From Sandarakinorhabdus sp. (lineage in GTDB: Bacteria > Pseudomonadota > Alphaproteobacteria > Sphingomonadales > Sphingomonadaceae): a stretch of DNA of 64,000 bases. Under the pieces are notes generated by a model that was not told the DNA's origin, searched no databases, and worked only from the letters and a program-made list of their open reading frames with translations. The translations under genes and the position numbers were made by a program. Positions 34,489-43,609 of this stretch are shown here, one piece after another. The DNA lies in the NCBI GenBank assembly GCA_020692215.1, contig JAIMKW010000005.1:124001-188000 (forward strand), written 5' to 3'. The stretch's first letter is position 1, and each line of letters begins with the position of its first letter.

Positions 34489-34790
34489 TGGAGGCGACGC
34501 TGAGCGAAGTGGTGGTTTCCGTGCTGCTGCTGGTGGGGGCCGGCTTTGCGCTGGTTGGTTCCATCGGGCTGGCGCGGATGCCGGATTTCTTCACACGGAT
34601 GCACGCGCCGACCAAGGCGACGACTTTGGGGGTTGGTGCGATCGTGGTGGCGAGCCTGGTGTTCCACAGCAGCAGCGGGGGTGGGCTTTCGCTGCGGGAG
34701 CTTGCGATTTCGCTGTTCCTTTTCATCACCGCCCCGCTGGTGGGCCATCTTCTGGGAAAGGCAGCGCTTCGCGGCACGCGGAAGGACTAA
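34485..34790 (+). CDS. mrpG: Mrp antiporter subunit G
   Basis: The last Mrp subunit, 101 residues, with three hydrophobic segments and the diagnostic GSIGLARMPDFFTRMHAPTKATTLGVGAIVVASLVF. The ATG at 34485 overlaps the mrpF stop; a second ATG follows at once at 34488. With A to F it completes a full Mrp complex, which exchanges sodium for protons and supports pH and salt tolerance. Confidence 0.95.
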   Translation: MMEATLSEVVVSVLLLVGAGFALVGSIGLARMPDFFTRMHAPTKATTLGVGAIVVASLVFHSSSGGGLSLRELAISLFLFITAPLVGHLLGKAALRGTRKD

Positions 34791-34833
34791 AGACGCAAAA
34801 CAGGGCGCGATTGCGATGGGAAGCGAGGCAGGC

Positions 34834-35763
34834 ATGGCGATGATTGCGACGCTGACGATGAACCCGGCCATCGACGTGGCCTATACCGTGCCAAGGGTGC
34901 GGCATACCCACAAGGTTCGGACGCATGGCGAGCATTATGACCCTGGTGGCGGCGGGATCAATGTGGCGCGGGTGGTTTCTCGGCTGGGGGGGATGGCGCG
35001 CGCGGTTTATCTGGCGGGTGGCGCAACCGGGGCTGCGCTTGATGGGCTGATCGACGCCCATTCGATTGCCCGGACACGGATCCCTATCGAGGGGAACAGC
35101 CGGATCAGCACAGCCATCTTTGAAGAGGAAAGCGGGAAGGAATATCGCTTCGTTGCCGCCGGCCCTGTGGTGTCGGATGATGAGTGGCGGGCCTGCCTTG
35201 CGCTTCTGGAGGGGTTTCCCTGCCAATTCATCGTGCTGAGCGGATCCTTGCCGCGCGGTGTGCCGGGCGACTTTTATGCGCGGGTTGCAGCGATGATGGC
35301 GGCGCGTGGTGTGCGGGTGGTGCTGGATTCATCGGGCGAGGGGCTGCGGCAGGGGCTGGCAGCAGGCGACGTTTACTTGGTGAAGCCCAGCCTGGGTGAG
35401 CTTCGGGCCTTGACGGGGGAGCCGCTGGAGGGGGTTGATGCCATTGGCCGTGCGGCCGGGGAGATCGTGCGCAGTGGCAAGGCGGCGCATGTTGCGGTTT
35501 CGATGGGGCATGAGGGCGCCTTGCTGGCGGCGGGCGACCGGATCTTGCACTTGCCGGCAGTGCCTGTGGAGGCGCGGAGCGCCGTGGGCGCTGGCGACAG
35601 CTTTGTGGCTGCAATGACCTTTGCGATGGCGCAGGGCTGGGACGCGGTGGCGGCGTTTCGCTATGGGATTGCGGCCGGGGCGGCTGCCGTGCTGACGCCA
35701 GGAACGGACCTGTGCCACAAGGCGGACGTGGACCGCCTGCATGCCGAGGTGCTCGTTGCCTGA
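34834..35763 (+). CDS. PfkB-family kinase, 1-phosphofructokinase-like
   Basis: A 309-residue ribokinase-fold sugar kinase. It begins MIATLTMNPAIDVAYTV, as in 1-phosphofructokinase and the minor 6-phosphofructokinase PfkB, contains YDPGGGGINVARVVSRLGG, and ends with the catalytic SAVGAGDSFVAAMTFA, in which the Asp is the base. It probably phosphorylates fructose 6-phosphate, fructose 1-phosphate or tagatose 6-phosphate; no phosphotransferase gene is near to favour one. It lies 43 bp after mrpG. A start at 34816 is also possible. Confidence 0.88.
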   Translation: MAMIATLTMNPAIDVAYTVPRVRHTHKVRTHGEHYDPGGGGINVARVVSRLGGMARAVYLAGGATGAALDGLIDAHSIARTRIPIEGNSRISTAIFEEESGKEYRFVAAGPVVSDDEWRACLALLEGFPCQFIVLSGSLPRGVPGDFYARVAAMMAARGVRVVLDSSGEGLRQGLAAGDVYLVKPSLGELRALTGEPLEGVDAIGRAAGEIVRSGKAAHVAVSMGHEGALLAAGDRILHLPAVPVEARSAVGAGDSFVAAMTFAMAQGWDAVAAFRYGIAAGAAAVLTPGTDLCHKADVDRLHAEVLVA

Positions 35764-35773
35764 AGAGCCCGTT

Positions 35774-35805
35774 CCTGAAGAGCTTGGGGCCTGAAGAGCT
35801 TGGGG
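35774..35805. repeat. Perfect 16-bp tandem duplication after pfkB
   Basis: CCTGAAGAGCTTGGGG occurs twice without a gap (35774-35789, 35790-35805). A third, degenerate copy begins at 35759 and includes the kinase stop codon, and a fragment follows at 35806. The array fills most of the 60 bp between convergent pfkB and the PBP1A gene. No function is evident. Confidence 0.85.
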
Positions 35806-35823
35806 CCTGACAGCTGAGGGCTG

Positions 35824-38322
35824 CTAGTAGATGCCGCCTTGCTGGCGGAGGAATTCGCTGTCGGAGCGGACGCGGGCCTTGGGCTGGACGGGTTGCAGGG
35901 CGCGCAGATCATCCTCGGAGCGGTAGATCCGCCGCGGCTCTGATTCGGCCTTGAAGGCTTCCCAGATGACGGCGGACTTGGGATCGAACCCGGGCCATGC
36001 GCCATAGACCCGGCGGCCTGAGCGCCGATCTATGCGAACCATGCGGACACCCGATGGCGCAAGGAAGGGATCGGGGCTCTGTGGGTTGTTCTTGAAGGCT
36101 TCGGTGTAGAATTGTTTCCAGATGGGCGCGGCAAAGGAGCCGCCCTGCAGGCCGCCGAGGTTCCGCGGTCTATCGTGGCCGATGTAGAGGCCGGCGACGA
36201 AATTGGGGGTGCCGCCGACAAACCACACATCCTTGGGGCCGGTGGTGGTGCCGGTTTTTCCCGCAATAGGGATATCGAGATCGCGCAGCCTGGTTGCGGT
36301 GCCGCGCTGGACGACGCCTTCCATCATGTGGGTGACTTGATAGGCGGTTCGCGCATCCATGACCTGACGGCGGGTATCTGCCGGGCGTGGCATCTGCTGG
36401 CCTTGCCACTGGGCTGCGTTGCAGGCTTCGCAGGGGCGCGGATCTGCGCGGTAGAGGGGCTTGCCGTTGCGATCGGTGACGAGATCGAACAGGATGGGCT
36501 CGACCGCCTTGCCGTTGTTCATGAGAATGGAATAGGCGTTCACCAGTTTCATCGGTGTGGTTTCACCGGCGCCCAGCGCGATGGCGAGAACCGGCTGGTA
36601 GGTGCCGATGCCGAGATCCTTCGCCAGCTTCACCACATTGTCCATGCCCGAATTGTAGGCGACGCGGATTGTCATGAGGTTGCGGGACTGTTCGAGGCCC
36701 CAGCGCATGGTTTGCGAGCCGGCGTAGCCGCCGGAGAAGTTGCGGAAGCATTTGGTGCCGAGGCTGCGGGACTGGAACACGCAATAGGGTGCATCGGACA
36801 CGATGGAGGCCGGTGTCATGCCGTTATCGAGACCGGCGGCATAGACAAAGGGCTTGAAGCTGGATCCGGGCTGGCGCTGGGCCTGGGTGGCCCGGTTGAA
36901 ACTGGAACCCCGGACATCGAAGCCGCCCACCATGGCGAGCACACGGCCTGTCTGCGGTTCCTGGACGACCATCGCGCCGGAGACTTCCGGAATCTGGCGC
37001 AGCGCATGGTTGGTGCGCGAGATGGCGGTGACGGGGACGACATCGCCCGGTTTGAGCTGCTGCCATGCCGGTGTTCCGTTGCGGGGCCGTGTGGCGTCGC
37101 CATTGGCCATCACGCTGGTGGAGCCATCGGTGAGGCCGATGCGAAAGCCGCCGCTGATGCGTTCGAGGATGACGGCGGCGCGCCATTCCGGATATCCGAC
37201 CCCCAGATTGACCGACCGCAGGCGGCTGTCCCAGCCCTCGCCTACTTCTATGGTGGCGCTTGGGCCGCGCCACGCGCGGCCGCTGTCGTAGCGCAGCAGA
37301 CCGTTGCGCAGGGCCTTTTCGGCAGCGGCCTGCATGACGGGATCGATGGTGGTGCGGACCCACAGACCGCCGGAATAGACGCTGTTGGGGCCTGCTTCGG
37401 CATCTTCGCCGAAGCGTTCGATGAGCTGGCGCCGCACCTCTTCGATGAAATAGCCGCCGATATCGGACTGGCGGGTTGCAACACCGGCCGCTGTGGTGAC
37501 GATGGGCTGGGCCTGAAGCTGACGGGACACTGCGGGCGTGAGGTGGCCGTTGCGGGCCATTTCGCCCAGAACATAGTTGCGGCGTTCGAGCGCGCGGGCA
37601 TAGTTGGACCGTGGGTTGTAGGCCGATGGCGCTTTCAGCAGGCCTGCAAGCAGGGCTGCCTCTTCCGGCTGGATTTCGGCCGCCGGCTTTCCGAAATAGG
37701 CCTGCGAGGCAGCCTCTATGCCGTAGGCGTTCCGGCCAAGGAACACTTCGTTGAGATAGAGTTCGAGGATCTGTTCCTTGGTGAATTGCTGTTCGATGCG
37801 GCGGGCGAGCACAGCTTCGCGCAATTTCCGGCCCAGGGAGACTTCGTTCGTGAGGAGCAGATTCTTGGCCACCTGCTGGGTGATGGTGGAGGCCCCGATG
37901 GGGCGTTTGTCCGCACCGAGGTTCTGGATGTTGACTAGGACCGCGTTGGCGATGCCGGCATAATCGAGGCCTGAATGTTCGAAGAAGGTTTTATCTTCCG
38001 CGGACGTGACCGCCTGCACGATGACCGGCGGGATTTCCGCATAGGGGAGGTAGATTCGCCGTTCGCGTGCGAAGGTGTGGAAAGGCGTGCCATCGGCCGC
38101 GCGCAGGTTGGTGGGGAGTGGTGGCTGGTAGTTCGCCAGCGATGCTGCATCGGGCAGGCCGCGGCCGACGAGGACCCCGAGGATGATGAGGCCCGCCAGC
38201 CCTAGGGCTGCGAGGGCGCCCAGCACGATCCAGACAGTGCGCGGGACACGCGACAGCCGGCCACGAATGCGCTTCGTGAGGGGCTCCCTGGGGCTATCGG
38301 ACTGTGGCGTCGCGGCGTCCAT
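35824..38322 (-). CDS. mrcA: Class A penicillin-binding protein 1A
   Basis: A bifunctional murein polymerase of 832 residues: a membrane anchor at residues 30-52, then the glycosyltransferase domain with SAEDKTFFEHSGLDYAGI (catalytic Glu) and STITQQVAKNLLLTNE, an inserted OB-like region, and the transpeptidase domain with SSFKPF (SxxK), SRN (SxN) and KTGTT (KTG). It builds and cross-links peptidoglycan in the periplasm. It is transcribed alone on the minus strand, divergent from cobA. Confidence 0.95.
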   Translation of the reverse strand: MDAATPQSDSPREPLTKRIRGRLSRVPRTVWIVLGALAALGLAGLIILGVLVGRGLPDAASLANYQPPLPTNLRAADGTPFHTFARERRIYLPYAEIPPVIVQAVTSAEDKTFFEHSGLDYAGIANAVLVNIQNLGADKRPIGASTITQQVAKNLLLTNEVSLGRKLREAVLARRIEQQFTKEQILELYLNEVFLGRNAYGIEAASQAYFGKPAAEIQPEEAALLAGLLKAPSAYNPRSNYARALERRNYVLGEMARNGHLTPAVSRQLQAQPIVTTAAGVATRQSDIGGYFIEEVRRQLIERFGEDAEAGPNSVYSGGLWVRTTIDPVMQAAAEKALRNGLLRYDSGRAWRGPSATIEVGEGWDSRLRSVNLGVGYPEWRAAVILERISGGFRIGLTDGSTSVMANGDATRPRNGTPAWQQLKPGDVVPVTAISRTNHALRQIPEVSGAMVVQEPQTGRVLAMVGGFDVRGSSFNRATQAQRQPGSSFKPFVYAAGLDNGMTPASIVSDAPYCVFQSRSLGTKCFRNFSGGYAGSQTMRWGLEQSRNLMTIRVAYNSGMDNVVKLAKDLGIGTYQPVLAIALGAGETTPMKLVNAYSILMNNGKAVEPILFDLVTDRNGKPLYRADPRPCEACNAAQWQGQQMPRPADTRRQVMDARTAYQVTHMMEGVVQRGTATRLRDLDIPIAGKTGTTTGPKDVWFVGGTPNFVAGLYIGHDRPRNLGGLQGGSFAAPIWKQFYTEAFKNNPQSPDPFLAPSGVRMVRIDRRSGRRVYGAWPGFDPKSAVIWEAFKAESEPRRIYRSEDDLRALQPVQPKARVRSDSEFLRQQGGIY

Positions 38323-38432
38323 CGCGCCCCTTTAGCTGGGCCGGGCCGTTTGTGACAGGGGAAAGCCGCGCTTTGCCGGGGGCAATTTTTGCCTTGTGGC
38401 ATGGGCGACCCGCAGCGCGCATGGGATGCGCC

Positions 38433-39212
38433 ATGGAAAACATTGGAAGATTGTGGCTGGTTGGAGCGGGCCCGGGAAACCCGGACCTTCTGACACTGAA
38501 GGCAGCGCGGCTGATCGGCGAGGCCGATGTGGTGGTGCATGACGGGCTGGTTGGCGACGGCGTGCTGGCGATGGCCCGACCCGGCGCCGAGCTGATATCG
38601 GTGGAGAAGAAGCGCGACCGGCATTCCGTACCGCAGCAGGAGATCAACGCGCTGCTGGTGCGGCTGGTTCGTGCGGGCAAGCTGGTGGTGCGGCTGAAGG
38701 GCGGCGACCCCTTTGTGTTCGGGCGTGGCGGCGAAGAGCTTGAGGCGGCGCGTGCCGCCGGGATTTCCTGTGAGGTTGTTCCGGGCGTTTCGGCGGGACT
38801 TGGCTGTGCGGCGGAAGCCGGCTTGCCCCTGACCCACCGGGCGCTGGCGAGCGCGGTGAGCTTTGTGGCGGGCACCTGCCAGGGATTGCGCGAGCAGGAC
38901 TGGCGCGGGCTGGCCGGGCCTGGCCGGACGCTGGTGGTGTACATGGGCGTGACGACAGCGGGCATGATTGCCGACAAGCTGATGGCGGACGGGGTTTCGC
39001 CCGATATGCCGGTGGCGGTGCTGGAGCGGGGCACCCTGCCGGGCGCGCGGGCCATCCGCACCTTGCTGGCGGGGCTTGGGGATGTTGTGGCGCGCGAGGC
39101 TGTGCGCAGCCCGGCGGTTCTGGTTGTCGGCCGGGTGGCCGGGCTGGCCGAAGCCGAGGACGTGCTGGTGGGAACCGCGGCACGGGCATTCGAGGAGGCA
39201 GGCGCATGGTGA
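38433..39212 (+). CDS. cobA: Uroporphyrinogen-III C-methyltransferase (SUMT)
   Basis: This 259-residue enzyme methylates uroporphyrinogen III at C2 and C7 with S-adenosylmethionine, giving precorrin-2, the precursor of siroheme. It shows the family motifs LVGAGPGNPDLLTLKAARLI, RLKGGDPFVFGRGGEE and VVPGVSAGLGCAAEAGLPLTHR. As the first gene of the sulfite reductase operon it supplies the siroheme needed by CysI. The ATG at 38433 gives the usual N-terminus; the frame is open further upstream into the intergenic space. Confidence 0.95.
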   Translation: MENIGRLWLVGAGPGNPDLLTLKAARLIGEADVVVHDGLVGDGVLAMARPGAELISVEKKRDRHSVPQQEINALLVRLVRAGKLVVRLKGGDPFVFGRGGEELEAARAAGISCEVVPGVSAGLGCAAEAGLPLTHRALASAVSFVAGTCQGLREQDWRGLAGPGRTLVVYMGVTTAGMIADKLMADGVSPDMPVAVLERGTLPGARAIRTLLAGLGDVVAREAVRSPAVLVVGRVAGLAEAEDVLVGTAARAFEEAGAW

Positions 39213-39490
39213 AGCTTTTGACAGGAAATGCGCTGTTGCGCGGTGACGTGCTGTGGTGGGACGGGAAGGGCTGGAGCCTTTCCATCGCCGATGCAGTGGC
39301 GTTGGAGCCAGAGGAAGGGGCGGCGATCCTGCAGCGCGAGGCGGTGAGCGAGCGGGTCAGCGATCTGGCGCTTATCGATGCCGAAAATGTGGATGGCCGG
39401 TTGCGGCCTGTGAAGATTCGCGAGCGCATTCGCGGGTTCGGGCCGACTGTGCGCCCCGACCTTGCGGTGGCCGGACAGGAATGGCGCTGA
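39206..39490 (+). CDS. DUF2849 protein of the sulfite reductase operon
   Basis: A 94-residue protein that fits the DUF2849 family: LLTGNALLRGDVLWWDGKGWSLSIADAV at the N-terminus and a C-terminal VKIRERIRGFGPTVRPDLA. The family is found almost only between cobA/cysG and cysI in alphaproteobacteria. Its role is unknown; co-occurrence suggests help in sulfite reductase assembly or electron supply. It overlaps cobA by seven bases and shares one base with the cysI start (TGATG). Confidence 0.85.
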   Translation: MVKLLTGNALLRGDVLWWDGKGWSLSIADAVALEPEEGAAILQREAVSERVSDLALIDAENVDGRLRPVKIRERIRGFGPTVRPDLAVAGQEWR

Positions 39491-41130
39491 TGTACCAATA
39501 TGACACTATCGACCAGGCCCTGGTGGATGCGCGGGTGGCGGAGTATCGTGACCAGCTTGAACGGCGGCTTTCGGGTGCTCTGGACGAGGACCATTTCAAG
39601 CCGCTGCGGCTGAAGAACGGGCTATATCTGCAGCTGCACGCCTATATGCTTCGCGTGGCCATTCCTTATGGCACACTTTCGGGCCGGCAGTTGCGGATGC
39701 TGGGGCATATCGCGCGGCGCTATGACCGGGGCTATGGGCATTTCACGACGCGGCAGAACATCCAGTATAACTGGATACGGCTGGAGGAATCAGCCGACCT
39801 GCTGGCCGATCTTGCCACGGTGGAAATGCATGCCATCCAGACATCGGGCAATTGCATCCGGAACATTTCCAGCGACCAATATGCCGGCGCTGCGGCCGAC
39901 GAGGTGGAAGATCCGCGGCCCTGGGCGGAGCTTTTGCGGCAATGGTCGAGCTTTCATCCGGAATTCAGCTATCTGCCGCGCAAATTCAAGATTGCGGTGA
40001 TTGCATCCGAGACCGACCGGGCGGCGATGCGGCTGCACGATATCGGCCTGCAGCTTGTGCGGCAGGACGGGGCGATCGGCTTTCGTGTGCATGTGGGCGG
40101 CGGCATGGGCCGGACGCCGATCATCGGGCCGTTGATCCGCGAATTCCTGCCGGCGCAGGATTTCCTGAGCTACTGCGAGGCAATCCTGCGGGTGTATAAT
40201 CGGTATGGGCGGCGGGATAATATCTATAAGGCGCGGATCAAGATCCTCGTGCATGATCTGGGCGCAGCCGAGTTTGCCCGCCAGGTGGCGGAAGAACATG
40301 CGCATGTGAAGACTCTTGGCCTTGATGCACCCGAGGCCGAGATCGCGCGGATTCGCGATTTCTTTGCCCCTCCGCCATTCGAAGTGGGGCTTCCGGATGT
40401 GGTCGACCAGGCTGATCCCGACTTTGCGCTTTGGGTGGACCGGCAGACGGCGGCGCACAAGGCGCCGGGCTACCGGATTGTGAACATATCGTTGAAGCCG
40501 GTGGGGAAGATCCCCGGAGATGCGTCTGCTGACCAGATGGATGTGATTGCCGGGCTGGCCGAGCGCTTTTCGTTCGACGAGATCCGGGTGACGCACGCGC
40601 AGAACCTGGTGCTGCCGCATGTGAAGGCGGCGGACCTGAAGGCCGTGTGGGAGGCGCTGGATGCTGCCGGGCTGGCGGATGCCAACCTGGATCTGGCGAC
40701 CGACATCATTGCCTGCCCCGGGATGGACTATTGCACGCTTGCCAATGCCCGATCGATTCCGGTGGCGCAGCGGCTGGCGGACGTGCTGGCGCCGCGTGAG
40801 GCGGAGCTTGGCGAGCTGAAGATCAAGGTTTCGGGCTGCATCAACGGCTGTGGCCACCACCATGCCGGGCATATCGGGATTCTGGGTGTCGACCGGAAGG
40901 GGCATGAGAATTACCAGCTGCTGCTGGGTGGATCGGGCGCCGAAGATACGAGCCTGGCGCAGATTCTGGGACCGGGGTTCGACGAAGCCGGGATCGTGGC
41001 GGCGGTGGAGAAGGTGACGGCGGCCTATCTTGGCGTACGCACAGAGGGCGAGCGGTTCCTGGACACCTATCGGCGGCTTGGTGCCGCGCCCTTCAAGGCC
41101 GCAGTTTATGGGGAGACGGTGCGTGGCTGA
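39490..41130 (+). CDS. cysI: Sulfite/nitrite reductase hemoprotein
   Basis: A 546-residue siroheme/4Fe-4S enzyme that reduces sulfite to sulfide. The four cluster ligands are seen as C-x5-C at residues 409 and 415 (CPGMDYC) and C-x3-C at 450 and 454 (CINGC). The N-terminal ferredoxin-like half has HFTTRQNIQYNWIRLEE and SGNCIRNISSDQYAG with siroheme-binding arginines. The ATG at 39490 forms TGATG with the preceding stop; another ATG lies at 39481. Position after cobA and before cysH marks it as assimilatory sulfite reductase rather than nitrite reductase. Confidence 0.93.
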   Translation: MYQYDTIDQALVDARVAEYRDQLERRLSGALDEDHFKPLRLKNGLYLQLHAYMLRVAIPYGTLSGRQLRMLGHIARRYDRGYGHFTTRQNIQYNWIRLEESADLLADLATVEMHAIQTSGNCIRNISSDQYAGAAADEVEDPRPWAELLRQWSSFHPEFSYLPRKFKIAVIASETDRAAMRLHDIGLQLVRQDGAIGFRVHVGGGMGRTPIIGPLIREFLPAQDFLSYCEAILRVYNRYGRRDNIYKARIKILVHDLGAAEFARQVAEEHAHVKTLGLDAPEAEIARIRDFFAPPPFEVGLPDVVDQADPDFALWVDRQTAAHKAPGYRIVNISLKPVGKIPGDASADQMDVIAGLAERFSFDEIRVTHAQNLVLPHVKAADLKAVWEALDAAGLADANLDLATDIIACPGMDYCTLANARSIPVAQRLADVLAPREAELGELKIKVSGCINGCGHHHAGHIGILGVDRKGHENYQLLLGGSGAEDTSLAQILGPGFDEAGIVAAVEKVTAAYLGVRTEGERFLDTYRRLGAAPFKAAVYGETVRG

Positions 41131-41527
41131 GTTTTTCGCGATCGATGGCCGGGCGCTGGCTGCGGCGGAGCCCGATGTGGTGATTGCGCCTGAAGAGGAT
41201 GTGCGCGGGCATGCGGGCCTGGGCAATCACCGGGTTATCGCGATCGATTTCCCGAAGTGGCGCGATGGGCGGGGCTATTCTTCGGCCCGGATCCTGCGGG
41301 AGATGGGGTTTGCGGGGGACATTCGGGCGATCGGCGACCTGACGGTGGACCAGCTGATTTTTCTGAAACGCAGCGGGTTCAGTTCGGTTGTGGCAGTTCG
41401 GGCCATTGATCCGGCAGTGGCTGAAGCGGCGCTGGCCCGTTTTCCCTTCGTGTACCAGAGGGCGACCGATGGGGCTGCCCCGGCCTGGGCATTGCGGCAC
41501 TCGCCGGCGGCCGAGGCGGCCGAGTGA
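41123..41527 (+). CDS. DUF934 protein of the sulfur assimilation operon
   Basis: A 134-residue protein of the DUF934 family, recognised by IAIDFPKWRDGRGYSSARILREMGFAGDIRAIGDLTVDQLIFLKRSGFSS. The family is linked to cysI and cysH in many proteobacteria and is thought to serve sulfite reduction, but its activity is not established. It starts with GTG at 41123, overlapping cysI by eight bases, and overlaps cysH by four (GTGA). Confidence 0.88.
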   Translation: MAEFFAIDGRALAAAEPDVVIAPEEDVRGHAGLGNHRVIAIDFPKWRDGRGYSSARILREMGFAGDIRAIGDLTVDQLIFLKRSGFSSVVAVRAIDPAVAEAALARFPFVYQRATDGAAPAWALRHSPAAEAAE

Positions 41528-42267
41528 GCGCGCTGGCCGCCCCGGCTGCCGGGCGGCAAAGGTGGGCGGCTTCCGACGCGGAGGCGCTGAACCGGCTGTA
41601 TGCAGGCCGGGCTCTGGATGCCCTGGCCGACGTGCTGACCGATGCGGTTTTCGGGCAGGTGGCGCTGGTATCCTCGTTTGGGGCTGATTCGGCGGTTTTG
41701 CTGCACATGGTTTCGCAGATCTGCCGCGATGTGCCGGTGCTGTTCGTGGAGACCGGCTGGCTGTTTGCCGAGACGCTTTCCTATGCGGACGATCTGGCCG
41801 CCCATTTGCGGCTTTCCGATGTGCGCTGGCTGAAGCCGGATGCTGCGTTTCTGGACGCGCAGGACCCGAAGCGGCTGCGCTGGTCTTATGATCCCGACGG
41901 GTGCTGCAACCTGCGTAAGGTGCAGCCGCTGGACCTGGCGCTGGGCGGGTTCGACCTGTGGATTTCCGGGCGAAAGAGCCACCAGAACCGGGCCCGGGCG
42001 ACGCTTTCACTGTTTGAGCGTGACGGGGCGCGGCTGAAGCTGAACCCGTTGCACGACTGGACATCGGCTGATCTGACGGCCTATTCGGCCGCGCACATGC
42101 TTCCGCCGCATCCGCTGGTGGCAGGGGGTTATCCCTCCATCGGCTGTTCGCCCTGCACATCGCGGGTGCAGCCCGGCGAAGATCCGCGCGCCGGGCGGTG
42201 GCGGGGCTGGGACAAATCCGAATGCGGGATCCATAAGCCTTCGGAGGATGCCGAGCCGGTTTTCTGA
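41524..42267 (+). CDS. cysH: Adenylylsulfate (APS) reductase, thioredoxin-dependent
   Basis: CysH reduces activated sulfate to sulfite. The 247-residue protein has the PP-loop-like SFGADSAVLL (residues 51-60), a CC pair at 127-128 followed by RKVQPL, CSPC at 208-211, and the catalytic ECGIHK with Cys 234. The CC and CxxC pairs bind a 4Fe-4S cluster and mark the APS-reducing bacterial type rather than the PAPS reductase of Escherichia coli. It starts with GTG, overlapping the DUF934 gene, and ends the operon. Confidence 0.93.
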   Translation: MSALAAPAAGRQRWAASDAEALNRLYAGRALDALADVLTDAVFGQVALVSSFGADSAVLLHMVSQICRDVPVLFVETGWLFAETLSYADDLAAHLRLSDVRWLKPDAAFLDAQDPKRLRWSYDPDGCCNLRKVQPLDLALGGFDLWISGRKSHQNRARATLSLFERDGARLKLNPLHDWTSADLTAYSAAHMLPPHPLVAGGYPSIGCSPCTSRVQPGEDPRAGRWRGWDKSECGIHKPSEDAEPVF

Positions 42268-42381
42268 GCGGGCTGGTTGCGGGATGGTGCTGGAGGGTGG
42301 TGCGGGAAATCTGCGCTTTCCCTCTTGCCGCTTGATTGCGTGCCGCTTGCCTTCGTGTGGCGGGGCATTAGGGTTCCTGGC

Positions 42382-42855
42382 ATGTCTGACCATCGGATTG
42401 TGGGCGTGGAGCTGGATGAGCGCACCGTCATCTGGCGCAATGCCGATGTCGAGCAGGAGCGGCGCGTCGCCATTTTCGATCTGCTTGAGGGCAACATGTT
42501 CCGGCCGCTGGAGATTGCAGGCGAGGGGCCCTGGCGGCTGCTGCTGCGTGTGGAGGATGGCCGGCTGGCCATGGACGTGGCGCAGGATGGCGGTGGGCCT
42601 TCCGGATCGGTGCTGCTGGGCCTGGCGCCGTTTCGCCGGACAGTGCGGGAATATTTCGCGATCTGCGATAGTTATTACAAGGCGATCCGCAACGCCGCCC
42701 CGAGTGCGATCGAGACGATCGACATGGCGCGGCGGGGGATTCACAATGGCGCGGCGGAACTGCTGATGGAGCGGCTGGAGGGACGGGTGGAGATGGATTT
42801 CGACACTGCGCGCCGGCTGTTTACGCTGATATGCGTTCTGCACATCCGGCAATGA
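42382..42855 (+). CDS. UPF0262 family protein
   Basis: A 157-residue protein matching UPF0262: [35 protein letters not shown], then [18 protein letters not shown] and [73 protein letters not shown]. The family is restricted largely to alphaproteobacteria and has no known function. The ATG at 42382 gives the family N-terminus. It precedes dcd by about 175 bp, across a duplicated GC-rich element. Confidence 0.88.
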   Translation: MSDHRIVGVELDERTVIWRNADVEQERRVAIFDLLEGNMFRPLEIAGEGPWRLLLRVEDGRLAMDVAQDGGGPSGSVLLGLAPFRRTVREYFAICDSYYKAIRNAAPSAIETIDMARRGIHNGAAELLMERLEGRVEMDFDTARRLFTLICVLHIRQ

Positions 42856-42885
42856 GGGAGTTTTGGGTGAGAGAGACAGACTTCG

Positions 42886-42931
42886 GCGCGAAGCGCCGCA
42901 AGCGCGACTGCGCGCCCGCGCCAGTGCGCGG
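42886..42931. repeat. GC-rich 46-bp repeat, copy 1
   Basis: A 46-bp sequence beginning GCGCGAAGCGCCGCAAGCGC that recurs 75 bp downstream with three differences. It contains several short palindromic CGCG/GCGC stretches and can fold. It lies between UPF0262 and dcd, outside any convincing gene. It resembles dispersed intergenic repeats of sphingomonad genomes, but I cannot test genome copy number. Confidence 0.8.
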
Positions 42932-42960
42932 ACTATGCGCCGGAGGCGCGGCATACATTT

Positions 42961-43006
42961 GCGCGAAGCGCCGCAAGCGCGGCTGCGCGCCCGCGCCGGC
43001 GCGCGG
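42961..43006. repeat. GC-rich 46-bp repeat, copy 2
   Basis: Second copy of the 46-bp element, identical to copy 1 at 43 of 46 positions. It ends 24 bases before the dcd start codon, so it lies in the dcd leader and its folded form could affect dcd expression. The 29 bases between copies are CGC-rich too. Confidence 0.8.
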
Positions 43007-43030
43007 CACAGGCTGTGCGGGGGCATCACC

Positions 43031-43585
43031 ATGGGCGTGATGCCGGACCGCTGGATCCGGGAGCGCGCGAGGCTGGACCGGATGATCGAGCCTTTTGTGG
43101 AAGGGCAGCGGCGTGAAGGCTGCATTTCCTATGGGCTTTCAAGCTATGGCTATGATGCGCGGGTATCCGACGAATTCAAGATCTTCACCAATGTGGACAA
43201 CGCTTTGGTGGATCCGAAGCAGTTCGAGCCTACGAGCTTTGTGGACCGCAAGCAGGACGTGTGCGTGATTCCGCCCAACAGCTTTGCCCTGGCCCGGACT
43301 GTGGAATATTTCCGTATTCCGCGCGATGTGCTGGTGATCTGCCTTGGCAAGAGCACCTATGCGCGCTGCGGAATCATCGTGAATGTGACGCCGCTGGAGC
43401 CGGAGTGGGAGGGGCATGTGACATTGGAGTTTTCAAACACAACGCCGCTGCCGGCCAAGATCTATGCCAATGAAGGGGCCTGCCAGTTCCTGTTCCTGAA
43501 GGGGGAGGGCGTTTGCGACGTGAGCTATGCCGATCGCGCCGGGAAATATCAGGGGCAGCGCGGGGTGACATTGCCGCGGCTGTGA
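43031..43585 (+). CDS. dcd: dCTP deaminase
   Basis: Dcd deaminates dCTP to dUTP, the main source of dUMP for thymidylate synthesis. The 184-residue protein is highly typical: [26 protein letters not shown] at the N-terminus, [50 protein letters not shown] at the active site including the catalytic Glu, and the C-terminal [12 protein letters not shown] that closes over the nucleotide. The ATG at 43031 gives the standard length; the open frame upstream is the repeat region. Confidence 0.96.
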   Translation: MGVMPDRWIRERARLDRMIEPFVEGQRREGCISYGLSSYGYDARVSDEFKIFTNVDNALVDPKQFEPTSFVDRKQDVCVIPPNSFALARTVEYFRIPRDVLVICLGKSTYARCGIIVNVTPLEPEWEGHVTLEFSNTTPLPAKIYANEGACQFLFLKGEGVCDVSYADRAGKYQGQRGVTLPRL

Positions 43586-43609
43586 TGCGCAGCGCTACAC
43601 GGTTCTTCT

